Source: Xenorhabdus stockiae (GTDB lineage Bacteria > Pseudomonadota > Gammaproteobacteria > Enterobacterales > Enterobacteriaceae). Taken from it: a DNA stretch of 64,000 bases. The number at the start of each line of letters is the position of its first letter. Position 1 is the stretch's first letter. The position numbers and the translations under genes are program-made. The DNA lies in contig NZ_NJAJ01000003.1 of the NCBI RefSeq assembly GCF_002632825.1, forward strand, positions 62,001 to 126,000, read 5' to 3'. The notes beneath the pieces were generated by a model. It was given only the letters and a program-made list of their open reading frames with translations, ran no database searches and was not told the DNA's origin. Shown in pieces: positions 40,336 to 51,220 of the stretch.

Positions 40336-40399
40336 CTTAGCGTTCGAATTAGCGTAATATGGCAGTTTCTTTTTCACTAAAGCGGAGTTTTACGTCTTT

Positions 40400-42265
40400 A
40401 TGATGGACAACCTACGCACAGCGGCAAATGGCCCAGTGCTTAAAATCGTGTTGGCTCTAATTATCCTGACCTTTTTGGTGACGGGTTTAACAGGCTACCT
40501 GTCAAGTGAAGGCGGTAATTATGCTGCCAAAGTGAATGGTCAAACCATTAGTCGTGCTCAGTTAGAGCAGGTATTTCAACAAGATAAAATGTCACTACAA
40601 GAAAGGCTGGGAGATCAATTCTCTGCCCTGCTAAGTAATGAGCAGGAAGTGAGAGCTTTGAAGCGCCAGTCATTGGACAGTATTATCAATACCGTTTTGC
40701 TTGAACAATATGCAAATAAGCTGGGACTATCAGCTAGCGACGAACAGGTAAAGGAAGAAATCCGTAAGCAGAGTTATTTCCAGACTGACGGTAAATTTGA
40801 TAACGAAAAATATTTACAGGTGCTCACAAACGCCGGTCTGAATCCGGATAATTATGCGGAGCAGATTCGACAAGATCTGATTTCCCGCCAGCTGCGTACA
40901 ATATTAATGAGTACCGAAATTGCTTTACCAGCAGAAATTAAGCAGCTTGCTGAGTTATCGCTACAGGAAAGAACCGCTCGTCTGGCAACTCTTGAACTGC
41001 AATCAATCGAAGCACAGCAGTCTGTGACAGATCAAGAGCTGAAAAATTACTACAATATGAACAGTAAGCATTTCACTGTTCCTGAGAAAGTCAAAATCAG
41101 CTACATCAAGATGGATGCTGCGGATGAACTGAAAAATGTTACCGTGACTGATGCTGATATTGAAAAGTACTATAAAAACAACCTGTCAAAATATACTCAG
41201 CCAGAAAGAAAGAAATACAGTCTTATCCAGCTGGCATCTGAAGCTGATGCAAAATCGGTTCTGAATGAATTGAAAAAAGGGTCTGATTTCAGCAAATTAG
41301 CAGAAGAAAAATCAACAGATAAATATTCTGCTAAACAAGGAGGGGATCTTGGTTGGATGGAAGATAGCTCCTCACCTGACGAAATCAAATCAGCTCATTT
41401 AACAGAGAAAGGGCAACTTTCTACTGTTATAAAATTGTCTAATGGTTATGCAGTTTTCCGTCTGGATGATATTAAGCCTCAGGTAGTGAAGGCACTTGCT
41501 GATGAGCGCTCAGCCATAGAGAAAACGGTTAAGCAGGAAAAAGCGATTGATGCATTTTATGCATTACAAAGAAAAGTGAGTGAAGCTGCAGCCAATGATA
41601 ATGAGTCTTTAGCAGCGGCAGAGCAGGCGGCAGGTTATAAAGCAGTCACTACAGATTGGTTTGATAGAGACCAGGTTCCGGCAGATATCAATTTCAGCCA
41701 GGTCGTTCAGGCTATTTTCTTTGGTAATTTGGTTGATGATAAAAGCCCTTCAGGAACTAATTCTGACGTGATATCTGTTGATGGTGACAGGGCCTTTATC
41801 ATTCGCGTTGATGAGGTTAAGCCTGAATCTGTTTTGCCATTTGAAGAAGCCAAAACTGAAGTGACTGAGTTGGTTAAACGCCAGAAAGCTGAAAAACAGT
41901 TACAGATTGATAGTGAAAGTCTGCTTACAGCATTAAAAGCAGGCAAGGGCGATCAAGCACTGAAAACGGCAGGAATTCAGTTTGGTGAACCAACGGTAAT
42001 GGCACGCAAAACCAGTCCGGTTACTGATGTATTATTTACGTTGCCTCATCCTAAAGACGATAAACCTGTATATGGGTTAGCGTATGATGGAATTGGTAAT
42101 GCTGTTCTGATTCAATTAGATAAAGTCATTCCAGGCTCTATTTCGGAAGAGCAGATTAAACAGGCAATGATGATGGAGCAGTATCAGATTAGTAATACTA
42201 TGTTTGAATCCCTGATTAATAATTTGCGTGATAATGCTGAGATTAAATTAGGGCAAATTGATTAA
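40400..42265 (+). CDS. ppiD: Peptidyl-prolyl isomerase/chaperone PpiD
   Basis: A 621-residue periplasmic chaperone (E. coli 623) anchored by one N-terminal membrane helix (VLKIVLALIILTFLVTGLTGYL). A SurA-like N-terminal region is followed by a parvulin-type domain around residues 265-360 (RKKYSLIQLASEADA, GGDLGWMEDSSSPDEI). PpiD sits near the Sec translocon and helps exported proteins fold. In E. coli its parvulin domain has little isomerase activity. Both Met1 and Met2 are possible starts (MMDNLRTAANGPVLK). Confidence 0.96.
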   Translation: MMDNLRTAANGPVLKIVLALIILTFLVTGLTGYLSSEGGNYAAKVNGQTISRAQLEQVFQQDKMSLQERLGDQFSALLSNEQEVRALKRQSLDSIINTVLLEQYANKLGLSASDEQVKEEIRKQSYFQTDGKFDNEKYLQVLTNAGLNPDNYAEQIRQDLISRQLRTILMSTEIALPAEIKQLAELSLQERTARLATLELQSIEAQQSVTDQELKNYYNMNSKHFTVPEKVKISYIKMDAADELKNVTVTDADIEKYYKNNLSKYTQPERKKYSLIQLASEADAKSVLNELKKGSDFSKLAEEKSTDKYSAKQGGDLGWMEDSSSPDEIKSAHLTEKGQLSTVIKLSNGYAVFRLDDIKPQVVKALADERSAIEKTVKQEKAIDAFYALQRKVSEAAANDNESLAAAEQAAGYKAVTTDWFDRDQVPADINFSQVVQAIFFGNLVDDKSPSGTNSDVISVDGDRAFIIRVDEVKPESVLPFEEAKTEVTELVKRQKAEKQLQIDSESLLTALKAGKGDQALKTAGIQFGEPTVMARKTSPVTDVLFTLPHPKDDKPVYGLAYDGIGNAVLIQLDKVIPGSISEEQIKQAMMMEQYQISNTMFESLINNLRDNAEIKLGQID

Positions 42266-42309
42266 ATTGCGATGCTATTCGCAATTTATCTTGCAAGATA
42301 GTAATTGAA

Positions 42310-42335
42310 AAAGGCCACTTTCGTGGCCTTTCGCA
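42310..42335 (+). terminator. ppiD terminator
   Basis: AAAGGCCAC-TTTC-GTGGCCTTT, a nine-pair stem soon after the ppiD stop. A sequence with the same stem bases ends acrB at 53435. Confidence 0.8.
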
Positions 42336-42412
42336 TATCTGGATCTTCCCTGTTGTGTTGAAATTTTGTTATGGCACTCTTTTATCCGTCAACAAAACAT
42401 GGAGGAATTTTT

Positions 42413-42790
42413 ATGAAGTATCTAAAGGGACTATTTAATTCATTTGTTCTTATTTTTGGGATCAGTATGCCGTTATCTTATGCTGTTGCAGCAGGAGAGC
42501 TTGTGAATAAAACGACACAGGTTCAACCAACTGACCCTCATAAGATAACGGCTGAAAAAAGTGAATTAAATAACAAGGAAGAAAAAACGCTTTCAGGCAA
42601 AATCAATATCAATACAGCGAGTGCTGAACAATTAGCGAAAGAACTTAATGGTGTTGGTGCCAAAAAAGCACAGGCGATTATTGAGTATCGTGAAAAATAT
42701 GGCTCATTTACAGCCATTGAGCAGCTACAGGAAGTGCAAGGTATTGGTCCAGCATTTATAGAAAAAAATCGAGATAAATTAATCCACTGA
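42413..42790 (+). CDS. ComEA-family helix-hairpin-helix DNA-binding protein (YbaV-like)
   Basis: A 125-residue exported protein: signal peptide (about residues 1-26, ending SYAVAAGEL), a polar linker, and two helix-hairpin-helix motifs in the last 60 residues (INTASAEQLAKELNGVGAKKA and FTAIEQLQEVQGIGPAFIEKN). It resembles E. coli YbaV and the ComEA DNA receptor used in DNA uptake. ATG 42413 is chosen because GGAGG sits 7 bases upstream and a proper signal peptide starts there. Position after ppiD and before fadM is as in E. coli. Confidence 0.9.
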   Translation: MKYLKGLFNSFVLIFGISMPLSYAVAAGELVNKTTQVQPTDPHKITAEKSELNNKEEKTLSGKININTASAEQLAKELNGVGAKKAQAIIEYREKYGSFTAIEQLQEVQGIGPAFIEKNRDKLIH

Positions 42791-42936
42791 TTAAAAGCCT
42801 TCTTGGTGAATACACAAATGATTTTATCAAGGGGGCTGTGATACTGATCAAGAATCATTGATTAAACATTATTGTAATTAAAATGTTCTGCTATTGTTAA
42901 TCACTTTCTGGTCAGATGAGTTTAAGGAAAAGAGTA

Positions 42937-43347
42937 ATGAGTACAATTATCAAAGTCAGAGGTTATCATATTGATGTTTTCCAACATGTGAATAATGGGC
43001 GTTACTTAGAGTTTATGGAGGCCGCTCGTTGGGATTTGTTTTCTGACAGTGACACGTTGCAGTGGTTAAATAATAACAAGGTTGCTTTTATTGTAGCCAA
43101 TATTAATATTAACTATCGCCATCCAGCCGTGCTAGGAGATGAATTGGAAGTGCATTCATCCATGGAGGAATTACGTAACAAAAGTGGTACTTTTTTTCAG
43201 AAAATTATACGTAAAGGTGATAACAGGATTATCGCTGATGCTTTGAGTACATTTGTTTGCGTTGATTTAAAGACACAACAGACGTTAGTGCTGGAAGGTG
43301 AATTACGCGAAAGATTAAATGAGTTTAAAAATGAAACAGTGAAGTGA
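42937..43347 (+). CDS. fadM: Long-chain acyl-CoA thioesterase FadM (YbaW)
   Basis: A 136-residue hot-dog-fold thioesterase. The catalytic Asp is in YHIDVFQHVNNGRYLEFMEAARW (4HBT motif), and the family strand NINYRHPAVLGDEL follows. FadM hydrolyses long-chain acyl-CoA by-products of beta-oxidation. ATG 42937 is chosen since AAGGAAAAG precedes it and STIIKVRGYH aligns with E. coli QTQIKVRGYH; ATG 42916 lacks such a site. Confidence 0.92.
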   Translation: MSTIIKVRGYHIDVFQHVNNGRYLEFMEAARWDLFSDSDTLQWLNNNKVAFIVANININYRHPAVLGDELEVHSSMEELRNKSGTFFQKIIRKGDNRIIADALSTFVCVDLKTQQTLVLEGELRERLNEFKNETVK

Positions 43348-43389
43348 GAGATATTTGGTATCTCCCACTGATAGACTGAATTATTTGTA

Positions 43390-44088
43390 TTAGTTCAGTT
43401 GCGTTTTGGATTTCATTTCTGCCATTGTCGACTCGGCATTATTTAAATAAACATTTAATCCGTTAGCACGAAGATGGCAGGCTGCGCACTCACCACAGCC
43501 ATCTCCCTGGATACCGTTATAGCAAGTGAGAGTCTGAGAACGAACAAAGTCCAGTTTTTGGTAATAATCCGCTAACGCCCAGGTTTCCGCTTTGTTGAGC
43601 CACATTAAGGGAGTTTCAAAGCGTATATTGCGAGCGATGCCAAGACAGACTGCATTGTTCAGGGATTTGACAAATTCATCACGGCAGTCAGGGTAACCGG
43701 AAAAATCAGTTTCACAAACGCCAGTAATAACGGCTTCAGCTTCAACCTGATATGCATAAATTGCAGCCAGAGTTAAGAACAGTATATTGCGGCCAGGAAC
43801 AAACGTATTTGGTAGGCCATTTTTTTCGCTTTCACTAAAATCGGGTACAGGAATGTTATCTCTTGTCAGGCTGCTGACTGCAAGCTCATTCAATAAAGTA
43901 ACATCAAGTACCTTATGGGCGGCTGCACCAAGCTCTTTACTGATGCGGCTGGCAACATCAATCTCAGCACGGTGGCGTTGACCATAGTCAAAAGTGACAC
44001 AATGGACTTCATCATATTGGCGGAGTGCCTGAATTAAGCAAGTGGTGGAATCTTGCCCACCACTGAATACAACAACGGCTCGTTTCAT
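43390..44088 (-). CDS. queC: 7-cyano-7-deazaguanine synthase
   Basis: A 232-residue enzyme of queuosine synthesis converting 7-carboxy-7-deazaguanine to preQ0 with ATP and ammonia. The PP-loop is [16 protein letters not shown] at residues 6-21; the four zinc-binding cysteines are in [17 protein letters not shown] near residues 188-204. It is full length compared with E. coli (231). It is on the minus strand, convergent with fadM, and 32 bases downstream of the cysteine-metabolism gene. Confidence 0.97.
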   Translation of the reverse strand: MKRAVVVFSGGQDSTTCLIQALRQYDEVHCVTFDYGQRHRAEIDVASRISKELGAAAHKVLDVTLLNELAVSSLTRDNIPVPDFSESEKNGLPNTFVPGRNILFLTLAAIYAYQVEAEAVITGVCETDFSGYPDCRDEFVKSLNNAVCLGIARNIRFETPLMWLNKAETWALADYYQKLDFVRSQTLTCYNGIQGDGCGECAACHLRANGLNVYLNNAESTMAEMKSKTQLN

Positions 44089-44120
44089 GATACCTACCTT
44101 TTTAAATTGAAGGAGGTATG

Positions 44121-45173
44121 TTACTCATAACTATTTAATTTGGGTAGTTGTGTGAGATATTGCGTGAGGTCACCGATATTATTTTTTACCCAGTCAGGAT
44201 TGTAATAGGTATCAAGGTAGCGTTCGCCGCTATCACATAACAAAGTTACGATGGAACCTTGTTGGTTGTTATCATGCATTTGCTTGGCTAACTGTAAAGC
44301 TCCCCAGACATTGGTTCCTGTTGAGGCACCTGTTTTTCTGCCAATGAGTTTTTCCAGCCAGTGGATAGTGGCGATAGACGCACAATCAGGAACTTGCATC
44401 ATGCCATTGATTACATCGGGTATAAAAGAAGGTTCAGCGCGAGGGCGTCCAATACCTTCGATTCTACTGCTGGTACTGCTACGGAGTTGTCGGCAATTCT
44501 GCTGGTAGCAATCATAGAAAACGGAGTTTTCAGGATCAACAACAATAAGCTTGGTAGCGTGTCCCTGATAGCGCATATAACGGCCCAGTGTTGCGGAGGT
44601 TCCGCCAGTTCCTGCTCCCATCACAATATAAGTTGGTTCAGGAAAGGGCTCTAATTCCATCTGGCGGAAAATGCTTTCGGCAATGTTATTGTTACCTCGC
44701 CAGTCAGTTGCGCGTTCAGCATAAGTGAATTGATCCATATAATGGCCATTCAATTCTTTTGCCAGACGTTCTGACTCTTCATAAATAAGGGCTGAATGTT
44801 CTACAAAGTGACATTTTCCACCGTAAAATTCTATTTCCTGAATTTTGCGTTTAGCTGTGCAGGTAGGCATTACTGCAATAAAAGGCAGGCCAAGTAAACG
44901 GGCAAAGTAAGCTTCAGAAACAGCGGTGCTGCCGGATGAGGCTTCAATAATGGGAGTTCCTTCATCTATCCAGCCATTACTGAGTGCATAAAGGAAAAGT
45001 GAGCGAGCCAGTCGGTGTTTAAGACTACCGGTAGGATGAGTACTTTCATCTTTAAGATACAGATCAATCCCTGGAAACATGGGTAGATTGAGTTTAATTA
45101 GATGGGTATCAGCACTACGTTGATAATCAGCTTGAATAGATTTTATGGCATTAGCAGCCCATAAAGATGACAT
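44121..45173 (-). CDS. PLP-dependent cysteine synthase-like protein, probable L-cysteine desulfhydrase
   Basis: A 350-residue fold-type II PLP enzyme. The Schiff-base lysine is in [15 protein letters not shown] (about residue 51), the substrate loop is [15 protein letters not shown] (about 80) and the phosphate-binding glycine loop is [14 protein letters not shown] (about 187). It resembles cysteine synthase, but the longer C-terminus and [16 protein letters not shown] match the group including mycobacterial Cds1. It is divergent from decR, whose E. coli homologue senses cysteine and activates its breakdown, so cysteine degradation is inferred. ATG 45173 has AGGG at good spacing; an upstream ATG at 45203 does not. 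Confidence 0.8.
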   Translation of the reverse strand: MSSLWAANAIKSIQADYQRSADTHLIKLNLPMFPGIDLYLKDESTHPTGSLKHRLARSLFLYALSNGWIDEGTPIIEASSGSTAVSEAYFARLLGLPFIAVMPTCTAKRKIQEIEFYGGKCHFVEHSALIYEESERLAKELNGHYMDQFTYAERATDWRGNNNIAESIFRQMELEPFPEPTYIVMGAGTGGTSATLGRYMRYQGHATKLIVVDPENSVFYDCYQQNCRQLRSSTSSRIEGIGRPRAEPSFIPDVINGMMQVPDCASIATIHWLEKLIGRKTGASTGTNVWGALQLAKQMHDNNQQGSIVTLLCDSGERYLDTYYNPDWVKNNIGDLTQYLTQLPKLNSYE

Positions 45174-45294
45174 AAATTGACCCTGGGTAAAATATATTTT
45201 CAATGTATAGAATACTCTTACATTTGGAGAAATAGGTTGTTATCTTTTTGAAGCTGTTCTTTATTTTTAGGAAAATTTTCTACAGGATATAGGT

Positions 45295-45756
45295 ATGTTA
45301 GATAAAACAGACCGCAAGCTATTAAAGCTGCTCCAACAGGACTGTAGTCTGTCCTTGAATACGTTGGCAGAAGCCGTTAATTTGACTTCTACACCTTGCT
45401 GGAAACGTCTTAAACGGCTTGAAGATGAAGGATATATCGTTGGAAAAGTTGCGTTGCTTAATGGAGAGAAGCTTGGATTAGGCCTGACTGTGATTGTCAT
45501 GATAAAAACTCAGCAACACAGTAGTGAGTGGTATGAGCAGTTTGTTACTTTTGTCAAAGAGATGCCGGAGGTTTTAACGTTCTATCGTATGGCTGGAGAA
45601 TATGATTATTTAATGCATGTAGAAGTTGTTGATATGAAAAGTTATGATCAGTTTTACAAACGCATGGTTAATGGGATACCTGGCTTGATAGATGTGACCT
45701 CAAACTTTGCAATGGAAAAAATAAAATATACAACGGCGTTACCTATACCAGATTAG
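45295..45756 (+). CDS. decR: Lrp/AsnC-family regulator DecR (YbaO)
   Basis: A 153-residue Lrp-type regulator: N-terminal helix-turn-helix ([28 protein letters not shown], residues 19-46) and a C-terminal RAM ligand-binding domain ([19 protein letters not shown]). E. coli DecR/CyuR activates cysteine catabolism and cysteine-dependent sulfide production. Here it is divergent from a cysteine-enzyme gene with a 121-base shared promoter region, which is its likely target. It lies just upstream of mdlAB, as in E. coli. Confidence 0.92.
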   Translation: MLDKTDRKLLKLLQQDCSLSLNTLAEAVNLTSTPCWKRLKRLEDEGYIVGKVALLNGEKLGLGLTVIVMIKTQQHSSEWYEQFVTFVKEMPEVLTFYRMAGEYDYLMHVEVVDMKSYDQFYKRMVNGIPGLIDVTSNFAMEKIKYTTALPIPD

Positions 45757-45824
45757 ACAATGACTAAAATCTCTTTGGTGAAGTGGGCGCTGATCCTTTC
45801 ATTTTTTACCTCGGGAATAGTTTT

Positions 45825-47573
45825 GTGAGATTATTTTCTCAATTACGTTGGTATTTTCTTAGTGAATGGCGCCGCTATTTAGGAGCCATTATTTTTCTTG
45901 TGATGGTTGCGATATTGCAATTAATTCCTCCACGTTTGGTTGGAATTATTGTTGATGGCGTTAGTACCAAAACAATGTCATCCAATCAATTATTGATGTG
46001 GATAGGAATCATGCTTGTTATAGCGGTAGCTATATATGGCCTGCGATACGTTTGGCGGGTATGGTTATTTGGAGCTTCCTATCGTTTGGCTGTTAAGCTG
46101 CGTAGTGATTTTTACCAGAGATTGAGCCGTCAGGATCCTGAATTTTATTTACGTCACAGAACGGGGGATTTAATTGCCCGGTCAACAAATGACGTTGATA
46201 GAGTTGTTTTTGCAGCAGGTGAGGGAGTACTTACTTTCGTTGATGCCTTAGTCATGGGATGCGCTGTACTTATTGTGATGAGCGTAGAGATAAGCTGGCA
46301 ATTAACTCTATTATCATTGCTACCTATGCCTATTATGGCATTAGTAATTAAACGGTACGGTCAACAACTTCACCATCGTTTTAAATTAGCCCAAGGTGCT
46401 TTTTCTGCACTGAATAACCATGCTCAGGAAAGTTTAACCAGTATTCGAATGATCAAAGCTTTTGGATTGGAAGACCTACAATCCAGTCAGTTTGAAGAAG
46501 TAGCCACCGAAGCTGGCCGCAAAAATATGCGTGTTGCACGAGTGGATGCTCGTTTTGATCCCACTATCTTCATTGCCATCGGTTTTTCTAACTTACTGGC
46601 AGTCGGTGGAGGAAGTTGGATGGTAGTAAATGGTTCTCTGACACTAGGTGAATTGACAAGCTTTGTTATGTATTTAGGGCTGATGATTTGGCCTATGTTA
46701 GCGCTGGCATGGATGTTCAATATTGTTGAGCGTGGCAGTGCGGCCTATACGCGTATTCTCAGTCTATTACAGGAACCTTTGGTGATCGAAGACGGTTCAC
46801 ACGCCTTATCTGCGGAGCGTGGTACATTAACTGCGGATATCAACACCTTTATTTATCCCGGTTATAGTGAACCTGTTTTGCAGAATATCTATTTTCAGTT
46901 ATTGCCGGGGCAATTATTAGGCATTTGTGGGCCGACTGGGTCAGGAAAAAGTACATTACTCGCTGTATTGCAACGTCAGTTTGATATTACTGATGGTGAA
47001 ATTCTATTCCAGTCCCAAAATGTTTCTACATTGAGGATGGATGAATGGCGCTCACGGCTGGCTGTCGTGAACCAAACACCTTTTTTATTTTCCGATACGG
47101 TTGCAGGGAATATTGCTTTAGGGCGTCCAGATGCTACTCAAGAACAAATTGAGGAAGTTGCCCGTTTAGCAAATGTTCATGATGATATTCTGCGGTTACC
47201 ACAAGGTTATCAAACAGAGGTCGGAGAACGGGGTGTTATGCTTTCAGGCGGTCAAAAGCAACGCATCTCTATCGCAAGAGCACTACTATTAGATGCAGAA
47301 ATTTTGATTTTGGATGATGCCCTTTCTGCTGTAGATGGTCAGACTGAGCACCAGATCATGAAAAACCTCAGTCAATGGCGGCGGCGGCGTACTGTTATTA
47401 TCAGTGCGCATCGATTATCGGCGTTAGTAGAAGCGGATAATGTTCTGGTTATGCAAAATGGCATGATTTCTCAACAGGGGCAGCATAAACAGCTCATTGC
47501 ACAATCTGGTTGGTATTCAGAAATGTATCAATACCAACAACTTGAAGCTGCATTGGATGGTGAATATGAGTAA
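45825..47573 (+). CDS. mdlA: Multidrug resistance-like ABC transporter subunit MdlA
   Basis: A 582-residue half-transporter: six membrane helices in the first ~310 residues, then a nucleotide-binding domain with Walker [12 protein letters not shown], signature [17 protein letters not shown], Walker [13 protein letters not shown] and switch His in [10 protein letters not shown]. The D-loop carboxylate is Asp (LDDA) in place of the usual Glu, a sign of a degenerate catalytic site paired with a canonical one in MdlB. GTG 45825 is chosen because [10 protein letters not shown] aligns with the family and GGGAA lies upstream. Confidence 0.94.
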   Translation: MRLFSQLRWYFLSEWRRYLGAIIFLVMVAILQLIPPRLVGIIVDGVSTKTMSSNQLLMWIGIMLVIAVAIYGLRYVWRVWLFGASYRLAVKLRSDFYQRLSRQDPEFYLRHRTGDLIARSTNDVDRVVFAAGEGVLTFVDALVMGCAVLIVMSVEISWQLTLLSLLPMPIMALVIKRYGQQLHHRFKLAQGAFSALNNHAQESLTSIRMIKAFGLEDLQSSQFEEVATEAGRKNMRVARVDARFDPTIFIAIGFSNLLAVGGGSWMVVNGSLTLGELTSFVMYLGLMIWPMLALAWMFNIVERGSAAYTRILSLLQEPLVIEDGSHALSAERGTLTADINTFIYPGYSEPVLQNIYFQLLPGQLLGICGPTGSGKSTLLAVLQRQFDITDGEILFQSQNVSTLRMDEWRSRLAVVNQTPFLFSDTVAGNIALGRPDATQEQIEEVARLANVHDDILRLPQGYQTEVGERGVMLSGGQKQRISIARALLLDAEILILDDALSAVDGQTEHQIMKNLSQWRRRRTVIISAHRLSALVEADNVLVMQNGMISQQGQHKQLIAQSGWYSEMYQYQQLEAALDGEYE

Positions 47574-49350
47574 CACTGGTATGGAAAAGCCTAATACACG
47601 CAAACTCTGGCCGTCTTTAAAGCGCCTGCTGTCTTACAGTAAACATCATCGTAAGCCCATTATTCTGGCTGTAATTATGTTATGGGTAGCTGCTCTGGCA
47701 GAAGTCAGTGGTCCAATGCTCATCAGTTATTTTATCGATAATATGGTTTCAACCGGCCACATCCCGCTTGGTATTGCCAGTGGCCTTGCGGTTGTATTTT
47801 TGATATTACAGGTGGTGGCCGCTGCATTACATTATTTCCAATCTCTATTGTTTAATCAGGCATCTGTAGGAGTAGTGCAACAAATTCGAACAGATGTTAT
47901 GGATTCAGCTCTGCGTCAGCCGCTAAGTACTTTTGATAACCAACCTGTCGGGCAGTTAATTTCCCGTGTGACAAATGATACGGAAGTTATCAAAGATCTG
48001 TTTGTGAATGTCATTCCTACGGTTTTTCGTAGCGTTGCACTGATTGGCGCAATGCTAATGGCAATGTTCTTTTTAGACTGGCGTATGGCGAGTGTTGCGC
48101 TGACTATCTTCCCTGCTGTTTTTCTGGTCATGATACTTTATCAGCGTTTCAGTACGCCCATTATTCGGCGGGTAAGAGGATACCTTGCTGATATTAATAA
48201 TGTGTTTAATGAAGCCATTAATGGTATGACTGTTATCCAGCAGTTTCGTCAACAGGCGCGCTTTGGTGAGAAATTGTTTGCTACTAATCGGGCTCACTAT
48301 CAGGCGCGAATGCAAGCATTGCGCTTGGATGGCGTTCTGTTAAGGCCTTTATTGAGCCTGTTTTCTGCTGCAGTATTGTGTGGTTTATTGCTGTTGTTTG
48401 GTTTTCAGGGAACAGACTTTATTGGGGTAGGGGTATTGTATGCATTTATCAGTTACCTTGGGCGCTTGAATGAGCCACTGATTGAACTGACAGCGCAGCA
48501 GTCGTTATTGCAGCAGGCGGTGGTTTCAGGTGAACGCGTTTTTGAATTAATGGATAGCCCTCAGCAGAAGTATGGTGTTGATAAACAGATTCTAGCGAGT
48601 GGCAGAATTGATGTTGAAAATTTAAGCTTTGCTTATCGTAATGACAAAGTTGTGTTAGATAATATCAATCTGCATGTACCATCACGGGGTTTTATTGCTT
48701 TAGTTGGGCATACTGGAAGTGGCAAAAGTACATTGGCTAATTTGCTGATGGGGTATTATCCATGGCAGAGTGGTGAGATTTATCTTGATGGGCGGTCGGT
48801 ATCTTCGCTTTCTCACACCACCTTGCGCAATGGTGTGGCAATGGTTCAACAGGATCCTGTTATTCTGGCTACCTCATTTTTCGATAATATCACGTTAGGA
48901 CGAGATATTTGTGAGGAAAAAGTCTGGCAGGTACTTGAAGTGGTGCAACTGGCAGAATTTGTACGCAAATTACCGGAAGGTATTTATTCAAGACTGGGAG
49001 AGCAGGGAAATACGCTTTCTGCCGGGCAAAAACAACTTTTGGCAATGGCCCGTGTCTTGGTGCAAACACCACAAATTCTGATTCTGGATGAAGCTACAGC
49101 AAATATTGATTCAGGGACAGAACAATCCGTTCAACAGGCATTACGGCTGATCCGTAAACAGACAACCTTGGTAGTTATAGCTCATCGTCTTTCAACGATT
49201 GTTGAGGCTGATTCCATATTTGTGCTGCATCGTGGTGCAATTGTAGAGCAGGGGCAGCATCAACAGCTACTGGAAAGGCGTGGCCGTTATTACCAGATGT
49301 ATCAGCTGCAACAAGTAGGCGAAACATTAAACGAACCTCTGCACATTTAG
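47566..49350 (+). CDS. mdlB: Multidrug resistance-like ABC transporter subunit MdlB
   Basis: A 594-residue half-transporter that pairs with MdlA. Six N-terminal helices precede the nucleotide-binding domain: Walker [12 protein letters not shown], signature [16 protein letters not shown], Walker [13 protein letters not shown] with the catalytic Glu, and switch His in [12 protein letters not shown] 47566 overlaps the mdlA stop by 8 bases, so translation is coupled. The substrate is unknown in E. coli as well. Confidence 0.95.
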   Translation: MSNTGMEKPNTRKLWPSLKRLLSYSKHHRKPIILAVIMLWVAALAEVSGPMLISYFIDNMVSTGHIPLGIASGLAVVFLILQVVAAALHYFQSLLFNQASVGVVQQIRTDVMDSALRQPLSTFDNQPVGQLISRVTNDTEVIKDLFVNVIPTVFRSVALIGAMLMAMFFLDWRMASVALTIFPAVFLVMILYQRFSTPIIRRVRGYLADINNVFNEAINGMTVIQQFRQQARFGEKLFATNRAHYQARMQALRLDGVLLRPLLSLFSAAVLCGLLLLFGFQGTDFIGVGVLYAFISYLGRLNEPLIELTAQQSLLQQAVVSGERVFELMDSPQQKYGVDKQILASGRIDVENLSFAYRNDKVVLDNINLHVPSRGFIALVGHTGSGKSTLANLLMGYYPWQSGEIYLDGRSVSSLSHTTLRNGVAMVQQDPVILATSFFDNITLGRDICEEKVWQVLEVVQLAEFVRKLPEGIYSRLGEQGNTLSAGQKQLLAMARVLVQTPQILILDEATANIDSGTEQSVQQALRLIRKQTTLVVIAHRLSTIVEADSIFVLHRGAIVEQGQHQQLLERRGRYYQMYQLQQVGETLNEPLHI

Positions 49351-49359
49351 TGTGCATAT

Positions 49360-49390
49360 CGGGAGTGGCTGAACAGGTTACTCCCGTTCT
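49360..49390 (+). terminator. mdlB terminator
   Basis: CGGGAGT (49360-49366) pairs with ACTCCCG (49380-49386), followed by TTCTT, shortly after the mdlB stop. Confidence 0.6.
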
Positions 49391-49450
49391 TACATCTTCT
49401 TTCAGTACAATTCATTTATAACTTTTTGACTAAAAATAACTTTTAATTTT

Positions 49451-49466
49451 TGGCATTCCCTTTGCA
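49451..49466 (+). promoter_or_regulatory. Sigma-54 promoter of glnK-amtB
   Basis: TGGCAT-TCCC-TTTGCA carries the invariant GG (49452-49453) and GC (49464-49465) with standard -24/-12 spacing, 66 bases before glnK. E. coli glnKamtB is known to be RpoN- and NtrC-dependent. No clear NtrC enhancer was picked out upstream. Confidence 0.88.
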
Positions 49467-49531
49467 ATTATCTCCTGTAATTCATTCTTGTAAATACTAT
49501 TTGGTAAGTACAGATAAAAAGCGGGGGATAT

Positions 49532-49870
49532 ATGAAGTTGATCACTACCATCATTAAGCCTTTTAAATTAGAAGAGGTAAGGGAAGCCCTTTCAGATATA
49601 GGCATACAAGGCATGACTATCACTGAAGTAAAGGGTTTTGGTCGTCAAAAAGGTCATTCAGAGCTTTATCGGGGAGCTGAGTACAGTGTCAACTTCCTAC
49701 CAAAAGTAAAACTTGATATTGCCACTCATGATGAACGAGTAGAAGAAATTATTCATGTGATAAAGCAAGCTGCTTTCACGGGAAAAATGGGTGATGGCAA
49801 GATCTTTGTCTTTGAATTACAGCATGCCGTCAGGATCAGGACAGGTGAAGTTAATGACGCGGCATTGTGA
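49532..49870 (+). CDS. glnK: Nitrogen regulatory protein PII (GlnK)
   Basis: A 112-residue PII signal protein. The uridylylation site is Tyr51 in the T-loop (RGAEYSVNFLPK), and GDGKIFVFEL forms the C-terminal ATP-binding strand. GlnK trimers bind AmtB and block ammonium uptake when nitrogen is sufficient. It is named GlnK rather than GlnB because of the sigma-54 promoter and the directly following amtB (14-base gap). Confidence 0.96.
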   Translation: MKLITTIIKPFKLEEVREALSDIGIQGMTITEVKGFGRQKGHSELYRGAEYSVNFLPKVKLDIATHDERVEEIIHVIKQAAFTGKMGDGKIFVFELQHAVRIRTGEVNDAAL

Positions 49871-49884
49871 ATGGGGGAAGAGAA

Positions 49885-51165
49885 ATGAGAAAACAGCTAT
49901 TAATTATGGCCAGCCTTGTGGCTGGTGTTCCTTCTTATGCTTTTGCGGCGGGGAATTTGGTAGATAAAGCTGATACTGTATTTATGCTGATAAATACAAT
50001 CCTTGTGATTTTTATGACTATACCCGGTATAGCTTTATTTTATGGCGGATTGTTGCGCCGTAAGAATGTTTTGTCATTGATGTCACAAGTGATTGTCAGT
50101 TTTTCAATCGTTTGGGTTCTTTGGATTATTTATGGTTATAGTCTTTCTTTTGAAGCTGGGAATCCTTTTTTCGGTGGGTTTAAGCAAGTTATGCTGAAAG
50201 GTATATCCATCACTGATTTGAGTGGTAGTTTTTATCAATTAATTTATGTCGTTTTTCAGGGGGCATTTGGATGTATTACTGTGGCTTTAATTGTTGGAGC
50301 CTTGTGTGAAAGGGTCCGTTTTTCTGCATTACTGATTTTCATAGTATTGTGGTTTACTGCCTCTTATATTCCTATGGTTCATATGGTGTGGGGTGGTGGC
50401 TGGCTGGCTCAGGATGGAGCTCTAGATTTTGCTGGTGGAACAGTCGTGCATATTAACGCCGCTGTTGCAGGTTTAGTTGGTGCTTACTTACTAGGGAAAC
50501 GCTCTGGATTTGGCAAGGAATCCTTTAAACCGCATAATCTGCCTATGACTTTTATTGGCACGGCGATCCTTTATATTGGCTGGTTTGGATTTAATGTCGG
50601 CTCGGCTGGAGCAGTAAATGCTATTGCAGCATTGGCACTTGTGAACACAATGGCAGCGACGGCAGGAGCCGTGTTGTCATGGGTTTTCTCAGAATGGATA
50701 TTCCGCAATAAACCCTCCCTTTTAGGTGCATGCTCTGGCTGTATTGCAGGGCTTGTTGCCATAACTCCCGCAGCTGCGACTGTTGGCATTGGGGGGGCTC
50801 TGGTGATTGGTATAATCGCTGGTATCACTGGCTTGTGGGGCGTTGTTGTATTAAAACGCTGGTTGCGTGTCGATGATGTCTGTGATGTCTTTGGTGTTCA
50901 TGGCGTATGCGGCATTATTGGTTGTTTATTAACGAGTATTTTTACTGCATCTACTTTGGGCGGGACCGGTTTTGCGGAAGGTATGACGATGCTTAGACAG
51001 ATTGGTGTACAGGCGGTTAGCATCTTGGTGTGTGTTGTCTGGTCAGCTGTAGCCGCTTACATCTCATTCAAGATTGCTGATAAGGCAATCGGGTTACGTA
51101 TCAGTATTGAATCAGAAAGAGAAGGGTTAGATATTACTGCACATGGAGAAAGTGCCTACAATTGA
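49885..51165 (+). CDS. amtB: Ammonium transporter AmtB
   Basis: A 426-residue trimeric channel subunit (E. coli 428) with a cleavable signal peptide (about residues 1-21, ending SYAFAAGN) and eleven membrane helices. The pore histidines lie in GGTVVHINAAVAGLVGAYLL and DVFGVHGVCGIIGC. ATG 49885 is chosen because it starts the signal peptide and follows GGGGGAAGAG. It works with GlnK from the same operon. Confidence 0.97.
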   Translation: MRKQLLIMASLVAGVPSYAFAAGNLVDKADTVFMLINTILVIFMTIPGIALFYGGLLRRKNVLSLMSQVIVSFSIVWVLWIIYGYSLSFEAGNPFFGGFKQVMLKGISITDLSGSFYQLIYVVFQGAFGCITVALIVGALCERVRFSALLIFIVLWFTASYIPMVHMVWGGGWLAQDGALDFAGGTVVHINAAVAGLVGAYLLGKRSGFGKESFKPHNLPMTFIGTAILYIGWFGFNVGSAGAVNAIAALALVNTMAATAGAVLSWVFSEWIFRNKPSLLGACSGCIAGLVAITPAAATVGIGGALVIGIIAGITGLWGVVVLKRWLRVDDVCDVFGVHGVCGIIGCLLTSIFTASTLGGTGFAEGMTMLRQIGVQAVSILVCVVWSAVAAYISFKIADKAIGLRISIESEREGLDITAHGESAYN

Positions 51166-51220
51166 TGTGTTGTTTTTCCTGCAAAGCATACAGCTGTCTA
51201 CAATGTTCCTAAAGACTAAT

